The translations under genes and the position numbers were made by a program. From Fibrobacter succinogenes (GTDB lineage Bacteria; Fibrobacterota; Fibrobacteria; Fibrobacterales; Fibrobacteraceae), in NCBI GenBank assembly GCA_902768325.1, contig CACXKY010000040.1:1-33433 (forward strand): 33,433 nucleotides of DNA, read 5' to 3'. Of this stretch, positions 23,111 to 30,944 are shown piece after piece (the first letter of the stretch is position 1; every line of letters starts with the position of its first letter). A model generated the notes under the pieces. The model worked only from the letters and a program-made list of their open reading frames with translations. It searched no databases and was not told the DNA's origin.

Positions 23111-24184
23111 ATGGAATGGCCGCGCAATATAAAAACTTTGACTACCGACGAGCTCAAGGCTTGGCTCAGGGATGTCGATGAAAAAGCTTACCGCGCCGAC
23201 CAGGTCCAGAAATGGCTTTTCTGTCAGCAGGTCCGCAGTTTCGACGAGATGGTGAACGTACCGCCCTCGCTCCGCGAGAAGATGGCGAACCAGTTCAGCA
23301 TGCTCGCCCTCAAGGAGGTCCAGCACCTCGTTTCGACCGACGGGACCATAAAGTGGCTCCTCGGGACGCACGACGGGCACCACATCGAGACGGTGATGAT
23401 TCCGGCGAACGGGCGTTTCTCCGTTTGCGTTTCGACCCAGATCGGCTGCGCCCAGAACTGCGCGTTCTGCCGTACCGCGAAGATGGGGTTCACCCGCAAC
23501 CTTGAAGCGGGCGAAATTCTCGAAGAGATTCTCACCGTGAACTGGTACCTGAAGGATAACGGGATTCTCGACGAAGAGGGCAACATCGCCCAGGTCACGA
23601 ACATCATCTTCATGGGCATGGGCGAACCGCTCAACAACCTGGAACAGGTCCACCGCGTCTGCTGCACGCTGCACAACCAGAAGCTTTTCAACATGGGTTC
23701 CAAGCGCATGACGGTCAGCACGTCCGGCGTCGTCCCCAAGATGAAGGAACTCGTGGACAGGAATACGCCGTGCTGCCTCGCCGTGAGCCTCAACAGCACG
23801 AACAACGAATACCGTTCGTCCGTAATGCCGGTGAACAAGGTCTGGCCCATCGAGAAGTTGCTCGAGGCCGTCGACGACTACATCCGCCGCACCGACAACT
23901 ACGTGACCTTCGAGTTCGTGCTCATCCAGGGCATCACCTGCACCCCGAAGGCCGCCAAGGAGCTCATCCGCATTTGCGCCCCGCGCCGCGTGAAGGTAAA
24001 CGCTATCGTCTTAAACGATGGCGACGACCCGACGCTCCACGCCCCGACCCCCGAAGAAGTCGAAGATTTTCTCGCAGCAGTGCGAGCCGCTGAAGTTCAA
24101 ATAACGATCCGCAATCCGCGTGGCAGGGATATCCTCGCTGCCTGCGGACAACTCGCGTACAAAAAGGAAGGTAAAAAATGTTAA
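23111..24184 (+). CDS. rlmN: Dual-specificity RNA methyltransferase RlmN
   Basis: A 357-residue radical-SAM enzyme that makes 2-methyladenosine at A2503 of 23S rRNA and A37 of some tRNAs. The [4Fe-4S] site is CAQNCAFC (Cys113, Cys117, Cys120). Other family segments are ALKEVQHLVS, GHHIETVMIP, CVSTQIGC, IIFMGMGEPLNN, VSTSGVVPKM, AVSLNS and NPRGRDILAACGQL, whose Cys is the methyl-carrying residue. The frame is open to 23039, but ATG 23111 (MEWPRN) fits family N-termini and the promoter. The stop overlaps the start of the next gene by 7 nt (ATGTTAA), so translation of the pair is likely coupled. Confidence 0.96.
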   Translation: MEWPRNIKTLTTDELKAWLRDVDEKAYRADQVQKWLFCQQVRSFDEMVNVPPSLREKMANQFSMLALKEVQHLVSTDGTIKWLLGTHDGHHIETVMIPANGRFSVCVSTQIGCAQNCAFCRTAKMGFTRNLEAGEILEEILTVNWYLKDNGILDEEGNIAQVTNIIFMGMGEPLNNLEQVHRVCCTLHNQKLFNMGSKRMTVSTSGVVPKMKELVDRNTPCCLAVSLNSTNNEYRSSVMPVNKVWPIEKLLEAVDDYIRRTDNYVTFEFVLIQGITCTPKAAKELIRICAPRRVKVNAIVLNDGDDPTLHAPTPEEVEDFLAAVRAAEVQITIRNPRGRDILAACGQLAYKKEGKKC

Positions 24185-24798
24185 CGCAGAACCTCCCGGA
24201 ATTCTGGGACAACCTCTATGCCGAAGGCAAGGACTACTGGAATTTCAAGAAGGCGACCCCGGCCCTGCTTGAATTTTTCAAGCACCCCTCCTGCCCTGCC
24301 GAAGGCTCCGTTCTGGTGCCCGGCGCTGGGTTCGGTTATGACGCCGAAGCCTGGGCTTTGCGTGGCCACGAAGTGCTTGCTGTTGACTTCGCCCCGACCG
24401 CCGTGGATGAACTCGACCACCTGAGCCGCAAGCACAAGAACCTGCATTCGCTCGACCGCGACCTGTTCACGCTTTCGCCGAAAGACGCAAAGCACGAAGG
24501 TCAGCTGTTTGACATCGTTTATGACTACGGTACGTTCTCCGCCATCCATCCCGGTCGCCGCGACGAATTCTTCGAAGTGTGCTACAAGATGATGAAGGAC
24601 GACGGCCTCTTCATCTGCCTCATGTACCCGCTGATGAACGGCAAGTCCCTGCAAGGGCCGCCGCACTGCACCAGCGAAGGCGAACTCATGGCGCGCCTGG
24701 ACGGCGTCTTCGACATCGTCGAACGCATCCCGGTAAAGAACAGCTTCCCCGGCCGCGAAGGCAAGGAAGAATTCTGGCTGATGAAAAAAGTCATCTAG
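24178..24798 (+). CDS. TPMT-like SAM-dependent methyltransferase
   Basis: A 206-residue class I methyltransferase of the thiopurine S-methyltransferase (TPMT) family. Seen: FWDNLYAEGKDYWNFKKATPALLEFF at the start (the family's FW...G...W...P motif), the SAM-binding VLVPGAGFGYDAEAWALRGHEVLAVDFAP, the motif around FDIVYDYGTFSAI, and LMYPL. Bacterial members methylate selenium, tellurium or thiol compounds, or have unknown substrates; the sequence does not decide. It overlaps rlmN by 7 nt and is therefore probably cotranslated with it. No terminator with a T run is seen in the 135 bp before ychJ. Confidence 0.85.
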   Translation: MLTQNLPEFWDNLYAEGKDYWNFKKATPALLEFFKHPSCPAEGSVLVPGAGFGYDAEAWALRGHEVLAVDFAPTAVDELDHLSRKHKNLHSLDRDLFTLSPKDAKHEGQLFDIVYDYGTFSAIHPGRRDEFFEVCYKMMKDDGLFICLMYPLMNGKSLQGPPHCTSEGELMARLDGVFDIVERIPVKNSFPGREGKEEFWLMKKVI

Positions 24799-24933
24799 AG
24801 CTCGGAGCCGTTTGGATTGGCAAGAACCCAAGCCAAGCGCCTAAAGACGAGAGAAGGGAGAATTTTCTACTTTAACAAAAACGGTCGAAGCGCCAGTCGC
24901 CCGACGAACACTACAAGGATTTAAGGTAAAGAT

Positions 24934-25431
24934 ATGGCTAAAGATTTATGCCCCTGCGGAAGCGGAAAAGAATACGGTGAATGCTGCGAACCCATCATCA
25001 AGGGTACGGCACTGGCCCAGAGCCCCGAAGCGCTGATGCGCTCTCGTTATACGGCTTATGCCAAGCACGAAATCGCCTGGCTCAGGGATTCCCTCGAAGC
25101 CACCCAGCGTAGCGACTTCGACGAACCGAGCGTGACCGCCTGGAGCAACGATTCCGAATGGCTCGGCATTGAAATCAAGCAGACCAAGACCGAAGAAGAA
25201 AAGAACATCGGCTGGGTCGAATTCATCGCCCGCTTCAAGCAAGGCAACGTCACCCGCAACCACCACGAACTCGGCGAGTTCCACAAGGTGGGCGGCGCAT
25301 GGTTCTTCTACGATGGCCGTGCCGTGAAGCAGGAAACCGTCCGTCACGAAGGTCCCGTCGTTGGCCGCAACGACCCGTGCCCGTGCGGATCTGGCAAGAA
25401 GTACAAGAAGTGCTGCGGCGCTGGGAAGTAG
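24934..25431 (+). CDS. ychJ: YchJ-like protein with two SEC-C zinc motifs
   Basis: A 165-residue cytoplasmic protein of the YchJ/UPF0225 family. SEC-C zinc motifs occur at both ends: [13 protein letters not shown] (about 6-18) and [13 protein letters not shown] (about 150-162). Between them is the YchJ NTF2-like middle domain with [25 protein letters not shown] and [23 protein letters not shown] motifs in SecA bind zinc and SecB or ribosomes; the role of YchJ is not established. The ribosome region is TTAAGGTAAAG before ATG. It is a single gene followed by the hairpin repeat block at 25456. Confidence 0.92.
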   Translation: MAKDLCPCGSGKEYGECCEPIIKGTALAQSPEALMRSRYTAYAKHEIAWLRDSLEATQRSDFDEPSVTAWSNDSEWLGIEIKQTKTEEEKNIGWVEFIARFKQGNVTRNHHELGEFHKVGGAWFFYDGRAVKQETVRHEGPVVGRNDPCPCGSGKKYKKCCGAGK

Positions 25432-25455
25432 CAACGAGGACGGGGCTAACGCCCC

Positions 25456-25590
25456 TTGAGGTATGAGCTCGGTCGCCTACGGCCTTCGGCCTGCTCCCTT
25501 TGAGTAATAATAATCGCGCCATAGGCGCCAACTCAAAGGCACGAAGTGCCGACCTCACACCTCAAAGCACACCCCGTGTGCGACCTCAAA
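25456..25590. repeat. Modular hairpin repeats between ychJ and argC
   Basis: After a GGGGC/GCCCC hairpin (25442-25455) the block holds: TTGAGGTATGAG, then GGCC-TTC-GGCC; then a GGCGCC-containing palindromic stretch; then two tandem units of the form CTCAAA-stem-loop-stem-GACCTCA, with stems GGCAC/GTGCC (loop GAA, 25538-25550) and GCACAC/GTGTGC (loop CCC, 25567-25581), 28 bp apart. The flanks are the reverse complement of those at 10921. Confidence 0.7.
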
Positions 25591-25612
25591 ACCTTTTTCC
25601 GAAGGAAAAACC

Positions 25613-26575
25613 ATGTTCAAAGTTTTTGTTGACGGCGAAGCAGGAACGACCGGCCTGCAGATTTACGAGAGACTCGCGAAGCGCAACGATATCGAAGTGC
25701 TGCGCATTTCCGCTGAACTCCGCAAGGATGTAAACGAACGCAAGAGGCTCATCAACGAGTCCGACGTGACGTTCCTTTGCCTGCCCGACGCGGCCGCCAT
25801 TGAAAGCGCCGCCCTCTGCGAAAACCCGAACACCTGTGTGATCGACGCTTCCACGGCGCACCGCGTAAACCCGGCCTGGACTTACGGCATGCCGGAACTC
25901 AACCCGGCCCAGCGCGAAGCCATCTCGAAGAGCAAGAGGATCGCGAACCCCGGTTGCCACGCCTCGGGATTTATCCTCGGTGTGTACCCGCTGGTAGCTG
26001 CGGGCGTGCTCCCGAAGAGCGCTAACGTTTCCGCCTACAGCATCACCGGTTACTCCGGCGGCGGCAAGAAGCTTATCGCCGAATACGAAGACGATGCCGC
26101 GCTCGCGCACAAGGCGGGCGAATCGAAAGCCATCATGGCACCGGCGCCTTACGCGCTCGCCCTCAGCCATAAGCACCTGCCCGAAATGAAGAAGTACTGC
26201 GAACTTGAAAACACGCCGTTCTTCAACCCGGTGCTCGGTCCCTTCTACAAGGGCATGGCCGTGACGGTCTCCATCTTCCCGAACACACTCACCAAGAAAC
26301 TCGGCCCCGAAGGCCTCACCGAAGTCCTCGCCAAGCACTACGAAGGTAGCCGCTTTGTGAAGGTGATGCCCTACGAAGCCGCCCCCACGCTGTTCAACGG
26401 AAGGCTCGACCCGACAGTCGAGAACGACACGAACAACGCACGCATCCAGGTTTTCGGCAACGAAAACATCATGCAGGTGACGACGATTATCGACAACCTC
26501 GGCAAGGGCGCCAGCGGCGCCGCCATCCAGAACATGAACATCGCTCTCGGCCTCGACGAAGGAATCAGCCTTTAA
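25613..26575 (+). CDS. argC: N-acetyl-gamma-glutamyl-phosphate reductase (type 2 ArgC)
   Basis: A 320-residue NADPH-dependent enzyme reducing N-acetyl-glutamyl-phosphate to the semialdehyde in arginine synthesis. The N-terminus FKVFVDGEAGTTGLQIYERL is the nucleotide-binding motif of the short (type 2) class; the catalytic Cys115 is in NPGCHASGF. Other family segments are CLPDAAAIES, DASTAHRV, ITGYSGGGKKLI and NPVLGPFYKGMAVTVSI. Length suits type 2 (about 310) and not type 1 (about 345). GAAGGA lies 8 bp before the ATG. The stop overlaps the obg start by one base (TAATG), an unusual partnership of arginine synthesis with a ribosome GTPase; no other arg gene is in the window. Confidence 0.95.
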   Translation: MFKVFVDGEAGTTGLQIYERLAKRNDIEVLRISAELRKDVNERKRLINESDVTFLCLPDAAAIESAALCENPNTCVIDASTAHRVNPAWTYGMPELNPAQREAISKSKRIANPGCHASGFILGVYPLVAAGVLPKSANVSAYSITGYSGGGKKLIAEYEDDAALAHKAGESKAIMAPAPYALALSHKHLPEMKKYCELENTPFFNPVLGPFYKGMAVTVSIFPNTLTKKLGPEGLTEVLAKHYEGSRFVKVMPYEAAPTLFNGRLDPTVENDTNNARIQVFGNENIMQVTTIIDNLGKGASGAAIQNMNIALGLDEGISL

Positions 26576-27582
26576 TGTTTCTCGACGAAAAATCAATCGA
26601 AGTACGTTCCGGCAAGGGTGGAGACGGCATCTGCAGTTTCCACCGCGAAAAGTTCGTTCCGCTAGGAGGCCCCGACGGTGGTGACGGCGGACGTGGCGGA
26701 CACGTTATCCTCCAGGTGAACGAACAGTACTCTACCCTGCTCGACATGGGCAACGCCCGCGTCTACAAGGCGGAAAATGGACAGCCCGGCGGTGCGAAGC
26801 GCTGTACCGGACGTTCTGCCGACGACTTGATCGTCGACGTCCCGCGCGGGACGATCGTGAAAGACGCCGAAGGGCGCATCCTCGCCGACCTCACCGAGAC
26901 CGGACAGCGTTGGATTGCGGCCCGTGGCGGCAAAGGCGGTATGGGCAACCAGCATTTCGCCACGCCGAAGGTCCAGGCCCCGCGCAAGTGCACTCCCGGA
27001 GAGAAGGGAGAAAAACGCGAACTCTTCCTGGAACTCAAGCTCATGGCCGACGTCGGCCTCGTCGGATTCCCGAACGCCGGCAAGTCGAGCCTCGTGAACA
27101 AGATTTCGAGCGGACGCCCGAAGGTCGGCGACTATCCGTTCACTACCCTCGAACCCGTCCTCGGCATCGTCCAGATGAACGGCCACAGCTTTGTCGTCGC
27201 AGACATCCCGGGCCTCCTGGAAGGCGCGAGCGAAGGCAAGGGGCTCGGACACCAGTTCCTCAAGCATATCGAACGTACGCACACCCTGCTGTTCGTCATC
27301 GACGGTTTCGCTGAAAACGCCTACGAACAGTTCACCGTGCTCAAGGACGAACTCAAGGCATTCCACCCGAAACTCGCCCAAAAGAACTTCGTCATCGCCC
27401 TGAACAAGTCGGACCTCGGTATCGAGGACGCCATCAAGGAATTCAAGAAGCACCGCCAGAAAGTCATCGTCACATCGGCCATGACAGGCGACGGATGTAG
27501 CGAATTGAAGCAGGCTTTGGACGAAGCAGTCCCCCATATGCAGAAAAAACGCGTCGGTTGGGCAAAAAAGGCTAACGCTTAG
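26575..27582 (+). CDS. obg: Obg/CgtA GTPase
   Basis: A 335-residue essential GTPase acting on the 50S ribosomal subunit and stress signalling. The glycine-rich Obg fold (about 1-158) shows VRSGKGGDGICSFHREK, GGPDGGDGGRGGHV and AARGGKGGMGNQHF. The G domain follows with G1 GFPNAGKSS, switch PFTTLEP, G3 DIPGLLEGA, G4 NKSD and G5 VTSAM. The C-terminal OCT domain of some Obg proteins is absent; after the G domain there is only a short basic tail. The ATG shares one base with the argC stop, so expression is translationally coupled. There is a 75-bp gap before the HU-like gene. Confidence 0.96.
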   Translation: MFLDEKSIEVRSGKGGDGICSFHREKFVPLGGPDGGDGGRGGHVILQVNEQYSTLLDMGNARVYKAENGQPGGAKRCTGRSADDLIVDVPRGTIVKDAEGRILADLTETGQRWIAARGGKGGMGNQHFATPKVQAPRKCTPGEKGEKRELFLELKLMADVGLVGFPNAGKSSLVNKISSGRPKVGDYPFTTLEPVLGIVQMNGHSFVVADIPGLLEGASEGKGLGHQFLKHIERTHTLLFVIDGFAENAYEQFTVLKDELKAFHPKLAQKNFVIALNKSDLGIEDAIKEFKKHRQKVIVTSAMTGDGCSELKQALDEAVPHMQKKRVGWAKKANA

Positions 27583-27657
27583 CCCCAAGTTTATGTAATT
27601 TAATATAAGTCGTTGAATTACAAGAACTTGTATCATCCCAACAGAGGTGGACGGACT

Positions 27658-28002
27658 ATGGAGGAACGGACGAACATCACCAAGAAGGATATCGTCGAAG
27701 ATATCTCTCTACGCACCGGCCTTACCCAGGTGGAAACCAAGACTATTGTCGAAAGTTTCCTCGACGCCCTAGTCAAGGGGCTCATGCAAGGGAACAACAT
27801 CGAAATCCGCGGTTTCGGCAGGTTCAAGCTGAAGGAACGCAAGCAGCGCTCCGCAAGGAATCCCCGTACAGGCGAAACCGTCGTCATCAACGCAGGGACA
27901 AAACCGGTCTTTGAAGCCAGCAAGGAACTCATCAAGTCCCTCAACGATATTCTAGTGGCCGCAGAAGCGGCTTCAGCACCTGTCAAGAGCAATGGCAAAT
28001 AA
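27658..28002 (+). CDS. HU/IHF-family DNA-binding protein
   Basis: A 114-residue histone-like DNA-bending protein. It matches HU/IHF throughout: ITKKDIVEDISLRTGLTQVETKTIVESFLDALVKGL, the core IEIRGFGRFKLKERKQRSARNPRTGE with the DNA-intercalating NP in the beta-arm, and KPVFEASKELIKSLN. An extra about 20-residue Ala/Ser tail follows. GFGRF and RSARNPRTGE look slightly more IHF-like than HU-like, but paralogue identity cannot be fixed. ATG 27658 is chosen because AGAGGTGG lies 8 bp upstream; the longer frame begins with TTG. The 3' end overlaps smpB by 11 nt. Confidence 0.93.
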   Translation: MEERTNITKKDIVEDISLRTGLTQVETKTIVESFLDALVKGLMQGNNIEIRGFGRFKLKERKQRSARNPRTGETVVINAGTKPVFEASKELIKSLNDILVAAEAASAPVKSNGK

Positions 28003-28462
28003 GCAACAGAACACCCCGGTCATCCAGAACCGCAAGGCGAACCACCAGTACTTCGTAGACGAGACCTTCGAGGTGGGCGTCATGCTCATCGGCAGCGAAG
28101 TCAAGTCGATCCGCGACGGCAAGTGCACCATCGGAGAAGCCTGGATCGACGTGGACGAAAAGAAAAACGAAATTTGGCTCATCGGCGCAAGGATTGACGA
28201 ATACCTCTTTGCGAACCGTTTCAACCACTTCCCCGAACGCAAGAGGAAGCTCCTCGCCCATACCCACGAAATCCAGAAGATGCGCAAGGCGAAAGAACTC
28301 AAGGGCTGCACCATCGTCCCCCTGAAGCTCTACTTCAAGAACCGCCGCGCCAAGCTGGAAATCGGGATTTGCCGAGGCAAGGACCAGCGCGACAAGCGCC
28401 AGGACATCATCAACCGCGAAGCCAAGCTCGAAATGGCCCGCGTAGCAAAGGCCCACCGCTGA
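27992..28462 (+). CDS. smpB: tmRNA-binding protein SmpB
   Basis: A 156-residue partner of tmRNA in rescue of stalled ribosomes. Conserved segments: QNRKANHQYFVDETFEVGVMLIGSEVKSIRDGK, EAWIDVDE, HFPERKRKLLAHTHEI, GCTIVPLKLYFKNRRAKLEIGICRGK and the basic C-terminal tail RDKRQDIINREAKLEMARVAK that enters the ribosomal A site. It begins inside the end of the HU-like gene (11-nt overlap) and its TGA overlaps the ATG of the amidase gene (TGATG). The tmRNA gene is not in the window. Confidence 0.96.
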   Translation: MANKQQNTPVIQNRKANHQYFVDETFEVGVMLIGSEVKSIRDGKCTIGEAWIDVDEKKNEIWLIGARIDEYLFANRFNHFPERKRKLLAHTHEIQKMRKAKELKGCTIVPLKLYFKNRRAKLEIGICRGKDQRDKRQDIINREAKLEMARVAKAHR

Positions 28463-29586
28463 TGAAACGCTTACAGACAATCATCCTTTGTCTTGCCCTA
28501 GCCGTTTCAGCCAGCCTCGCCGGTTCCGTCGACATCGAGACGTTTGCCAAGCAGAACGGCTCCGAGTTCCACTGGTTCCCCGTCCAGAAGACATTCACAC
28601 TGCTCCACAAGGCGGACACGTTGAAGTTCGCCGTCGGCATTCCCTACGCTTCCAGCAACAAGGAAACCATCGCCCTTACTCGCGCACCCGAAATCAAGGA
28701 CGGCCACATCGTCATTGATTCCGCCGATGCGACACGCCTGATCAAGACTGCCGCGGCATCGTCTTCGGCGATAGCGAGCAGCAGTTCTACCATCAAATCG
28801 TCGGCCACGGCAAAGTCTTCTGCAGCCACGGTTCCCGCCGCCCCTAAAAACGAAACCGCCGGCACCCGCGAAGTCCGGACCATCGTCATCGACCCCGGTC
28901 ATGGAGGCAAGGACACCGGTGCTCAAGGCAAGAAGTCTAACGAGAAAGACATCGTGCTCGCCATCGGCAAGCTGTTGAAAAAGGAACTCGAGAAGGAAGG
29001 CTTCAACGTGAAGATGACCCGCGACAAGGACGTGTTCATCGAACTCGGACAGCGCGCCAACCTTGCAAACCAGTGGGACGGCGACCTCTTCGTGAGCCTG
29101 CACTGCAACGCCATCGACGCCACTCCTGAACGCAAGAAGCAAATCAAGGGCTACCACGTGTACGTGCTGCGCGCTCCCGAAAGCGAAGAAGACAAGGCGA
29201 TTGCCCGCCGCGAAAACAAGGTGGCCACGCTCTACGGCGAAAAGAACGCCAAGGAAGAACTTTCCCCCATCGAATGGTTCAAGCTCGAGGCCCGTCTCGA
29301 AAAGTACAAGCAGAACAGCTACATGTTCACCGAAGAAATGCTCAAGGCCATGGACGGCGGCAAGATCAAGCGCCAGGCCGGCGGCGTCGGCGGTGCGGGA
29401 TTCATGGTACTCGTGGGCGCGTTGATGCCCGCGGTGCTATTCGAGATCGGCTTTATCAGCAATCCCGAAGATGAAGACTACATGATTACGACGAAGGGCC
29501 AGGAAGATATCGCCGCACGCATCTCCAAGGCCGTCAGCAGCTACAAGGCCGCAGTCCACAGCTATCGCGAAACGCTCGGACGCTAG
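28462..29586 (+). CDS. N-acetylmuramoyl-L-alanine amidase (Amidase_3)
   Basis: A 374-residue exported zinc hydrolase that splits the MurNAc-L-Ala bond in peptidoglycan. Signal peptide about 1-20 (ending ASLA). An N-terminal beta-rich domain of about 75 residues is followed by an Ala/Ser linker (about 97-128). The Amidase_3 domain begins at about 138: TIVIDPGHGGKDTGA with zinc His147, the zinc Glu in KKSNEKDIVL, zinc His in SLHCNA, and catalytic Glu in LFEIGFISN. An insertion at about 225-290 with charged helices resembles the autoinhibitory insert of cell-division amidases such as AmiB/AmiC, though that assignment is inference. The start is taken at ATG 28462, overlapping the smpB stop; the longer frame would only extend antisense-like sequence into smpB. 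Confidence 0.93.
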   Translation: MKRLQTIILCLALAVSASLAGSVDIETFAKQNGSEFHWFPVQKTFTLLHKADTLKFAVGIPYASSNKETIALTRAPEIKDGHIVIDSADATRLIKTAAASSSAIASSSSTIKSSATAKSSAATVPAAPKNETAGTREVRTIVIDPGHGGKDTGAQGKKSNEKDIVLAIGKLLKKELEKEGFNVKMTRDKDVFIELGQRANLANQWDGDLFVSLHCNAIDATPERKKQIKGYHVYVLRAPESEEDKAIARRENKVATLYGEKNAKEELSPIEWFKLEARLEKYKQNSYMFTEEMLKAMDGGKIKRQAGGVGGAGFMVLVGALMPAVLFEIGFISNPEDEDYMITTKGQEDIAARISKAVSSYKAAVHSYRETLGR

Positions 29587-29620
29587 CCTCGGGCGTTAAT
29601 TCATCCATAAAGTTGTTCAT

Positions 29621-29654
29621 AAAAAAAGAACCGCCCCCTAATGGAGGACGGTTC
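29621..29654 (-). terminator. Terminator of the rpsF-rpsR-rplI operon
   Basis: On the minus strand GAACCG (29654-29649) and CGGTTC (29633-29628) enclose partly paired C/G-rich sequence with an ATTA loop, and seven T follow. It lies 25 bp past the rplI stop; an A run on the other side may also help end the convergent amidase transcript. Confidence 0.85.
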
Positions 29655-29678
29655 AAAATCGTCAACAAAGAAAGGCGA

Positions 29679-30128
29679 TTAAGCCTTCTCTGCAACCACC
29701 CAGACCTTGACCTGGGCTTCGACGTCGCTGAACACCTTGACAGTGACGGTGTAGACACCGAGCTGCTTGATGGGTTCTGCGAGTTCAACCTGGGCGCGGG
29801 CCACTTTGACGCCAGCCTTGGTAATGGCTTCAGCGATATCACCAGCGGTCACAGAACCGTACAGGCGTTCGCCTTCGACAACGCGGCGTTCGAGGTTGAC
29901 GGAAACCTGAGAGAGCTTGGCAGCGACATCGCCAGCGGCAGCGAGTTCCTTCTGGAACTGAGCTTCGAGGGCGGCGCGGTTGCTTTCGATCTGAGCCTTG
30001 GCTTCCTTGGTTGCACGGACGGCAAGCTTGCGCGGGAAGAGGTAGTTACGGGCATAGCCGTCCTTAACCTTCACAACGTCAAGCATCTTGCCCAAGTGGG
30101 GAACATTGGCCTTAAGAATAATTTCCAT
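29679..30128 (-). CDS. rplI: 50S ribosomal protein L9
   Basis: A 149-residue protein of the large subunit that binds 23S rRNA near the L1 stalk. The N-terminal domain is typical: MEIILKANVPHLGKMLDVVKVKDGYARNYLFPRKLAVRAT. A long connecting helix (about 45-78) and the C-terminal domain follow (RRVVEGERLYGSVTAGDIAEAITKAGVKVARAQVELAEPIKQLGVYTVTVKV). It is third in the rpsF-rpsR-rplI operon, 14 bp after rpsR, with AGGAGG-type sequence (TCCTCC on the plus strand) before its ATG. Confidence 0.97.
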   Translation of the reverse strand: MEIILKANVPHLGKMLDVVKVKDGYARNYLFPRKLAVRATKEAKAQIESNRAALEAQFQKELAAAGDVAAKLSQVSVNLERRVVEGERLYGSVTAGDIAEAITKAGVKVARAQVELAEPIKQLGVYTVTVKVFSDVEAQVKVWVVAEKA

Positions 30129-30142
30129 AGTCTAGTTCCTCC

Positions 30143-30394
30143 TTAGCGCATGCTGTCCGAAACGAACGGGAGAATAGCCATCTGACGAGCGCGCTTGATA
30201 GCCTCGTTCAGCATACGCTGATACTTGGCAGACGTGCCGGAGATGCGACGCGGGATGATCTTGCCACGTTCAGAGATGAAGCGACGGAGAGTCTTCTCGT
30301 CCTTGTAGTCAATGAACTTGACATTGTTTTCCGTGAACCAGCAAGTCTTCTTGCGGCGGATACGCGGAGCCTGCTTCTTATCTTCAAAAGCCAT
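30143..30394 (-). CDS. rpsR: 30S ribosomal protein S18
   Basis: An 83-residue small-subunit protein that binds next to S6. Family segments: [63 protein letters not shown]. One Cys remains in the KTCWF region, so it lacks a full zinc ribbon. Its ATG shares a base with the rpsF stop (TAATG), so the two S6:S18 partners are translationally coupled. No ssb lies between them, unlike in E. coli relatives and many Firmicutes. Confidence 0.97.
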   Translation of the reverse strand: MAFEDKKQAPRIRRKKTCWFTENNVKFIDYKDEKTLRRFISERGKIIPRRISGTSAKYQRMLNEAIKRARQMAILPFVSDSMR

Positions 30395-30765
30395 TATTCA
30401 GCCTCCCCTTCTTCTGCGTCGACCGGGATGATTTCCTCGGTAGACTGAGCCATATCCTGGTTATAAACGATTTCGCTCATCGGATAATCAGCGAGGGTCA
30501 TCCAACGGAGGGCGTTTTCGTTCAGCTTGAGGGCAGCTTCCATGTTTGCCACCACAGAGGCTTCAGCCTTGTAGTAGAAAATCACATAGTAGCCGTGCTG
30601 GCGCTTGTTGATGGAATAGGCGAGCTTGCGCTTGCCCCAGTCGTCGCGACGGAGGATTTCACCACCGCCGTTGGTGATCATGGCACCGATGTTCTCGACT
30701 TCAGCGTTGATGGCGTCGTCAGAGATCATAGCGTCGATGATAACCATCGTTTCGTATTGTCTCAT
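30394..30765 (-). CDS. rpsF: 30S ribosomal protein S6
   Basis: A 123-residue small-subunit protein that forms a heterodimer with S18 on the central domain of 16S rRNA. Seen: [78 protein letters not shown]. The acidic C-terminal tail (ending VDAEEGEAE) is typical. It is first in the operon; its promoter is at 30840-30867 and a leader of about 70 nt lies between. Confidence 0.97.
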   Translation of the reverse strand: MRQYETMVIIDAMISDDAINAEVENIGAMITNGGGEILRRDDWGKRKLAYSINKRQHGYYVIFYYKAEASVVANMEAALKLNENALRWMTLADYPMSEIVYNQDMAQSTEEIIPVDAEEGEAE

Positions 30766-30839
30766 AATGAGTCCCTTTGGTCTATCGCCCGAGAACCGAC
30801 ATTGGCCCCGGGAGGGTTCCGATTAGAATCGGTGCGGCA
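30766..30839 (-). promoter_or_regulatory. rpsF leader, possible S6:S18 autoregulatory site
   Basis: The leader can form CCGAT/ATCGG and a longer GAACC...GGTTC helix enclosing a CCTCCCGGGG stretch. S6:S18 is known to bind a helix with a bulged CCG in rpsF leaders of several phyla. I cannot place the exact bulge here, so this is a tentative call from position and fold. Confidence 0.3.
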
Positions 30840-30867
30840 AATATAGAAATCACACCCTTTTTGTCAA
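30840..30867 (-). promoter_or_regulatory. Sigma-70 promoter of rpsF-rpsR-rplI
   Basis: On the minus strand TTGACA (30867-30862), a 16-bp spacer and TATATT (30845-30840): the same two hexamers and spacer as the tRNA-Arg promoter. The leader to the ATG is about 68 nt. Confidence 0.85.
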
Positions 30868-30931
30868 CACGGACCTCCCCCTGAGGTCGAACCTGAGCGT
30901 TTAGGGAAAGGCACAATCTTCCTTTTTTTAC

Positions 30932-30937
30932 TAATTT
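30932..30937 (+). promoter_or_regulatory. Candidate -10 of a leaderless promoter for the MlaD-like gene
   Basis: TAATTT ends 7 nt before ATG 30945, with TCCCCAT between. No Shine-Dalgarno and no clear -35 are seen. Confidence 0.3.
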
Positions 30938-30944
30938 TCCCCAT

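Noticed and set aside
25442-25455. A terminator for ychJ at the GGGGC/GCCCC hairpin
   Set aside because: The 5-bp stem has no T run after it; it may be part of the repeat block instead.
28369-28461. A longer start for the amidase inside smpB
   Set aside because: The signal peptide begins at ATG 28462, directly overlapping the smpB stop; an upstream extension would bury it.
30390-30400. An ssb gene between rpsF and rpsR
   Set aside because: The rpsF stop and rpsR start share a base, so there is no room for a gene.
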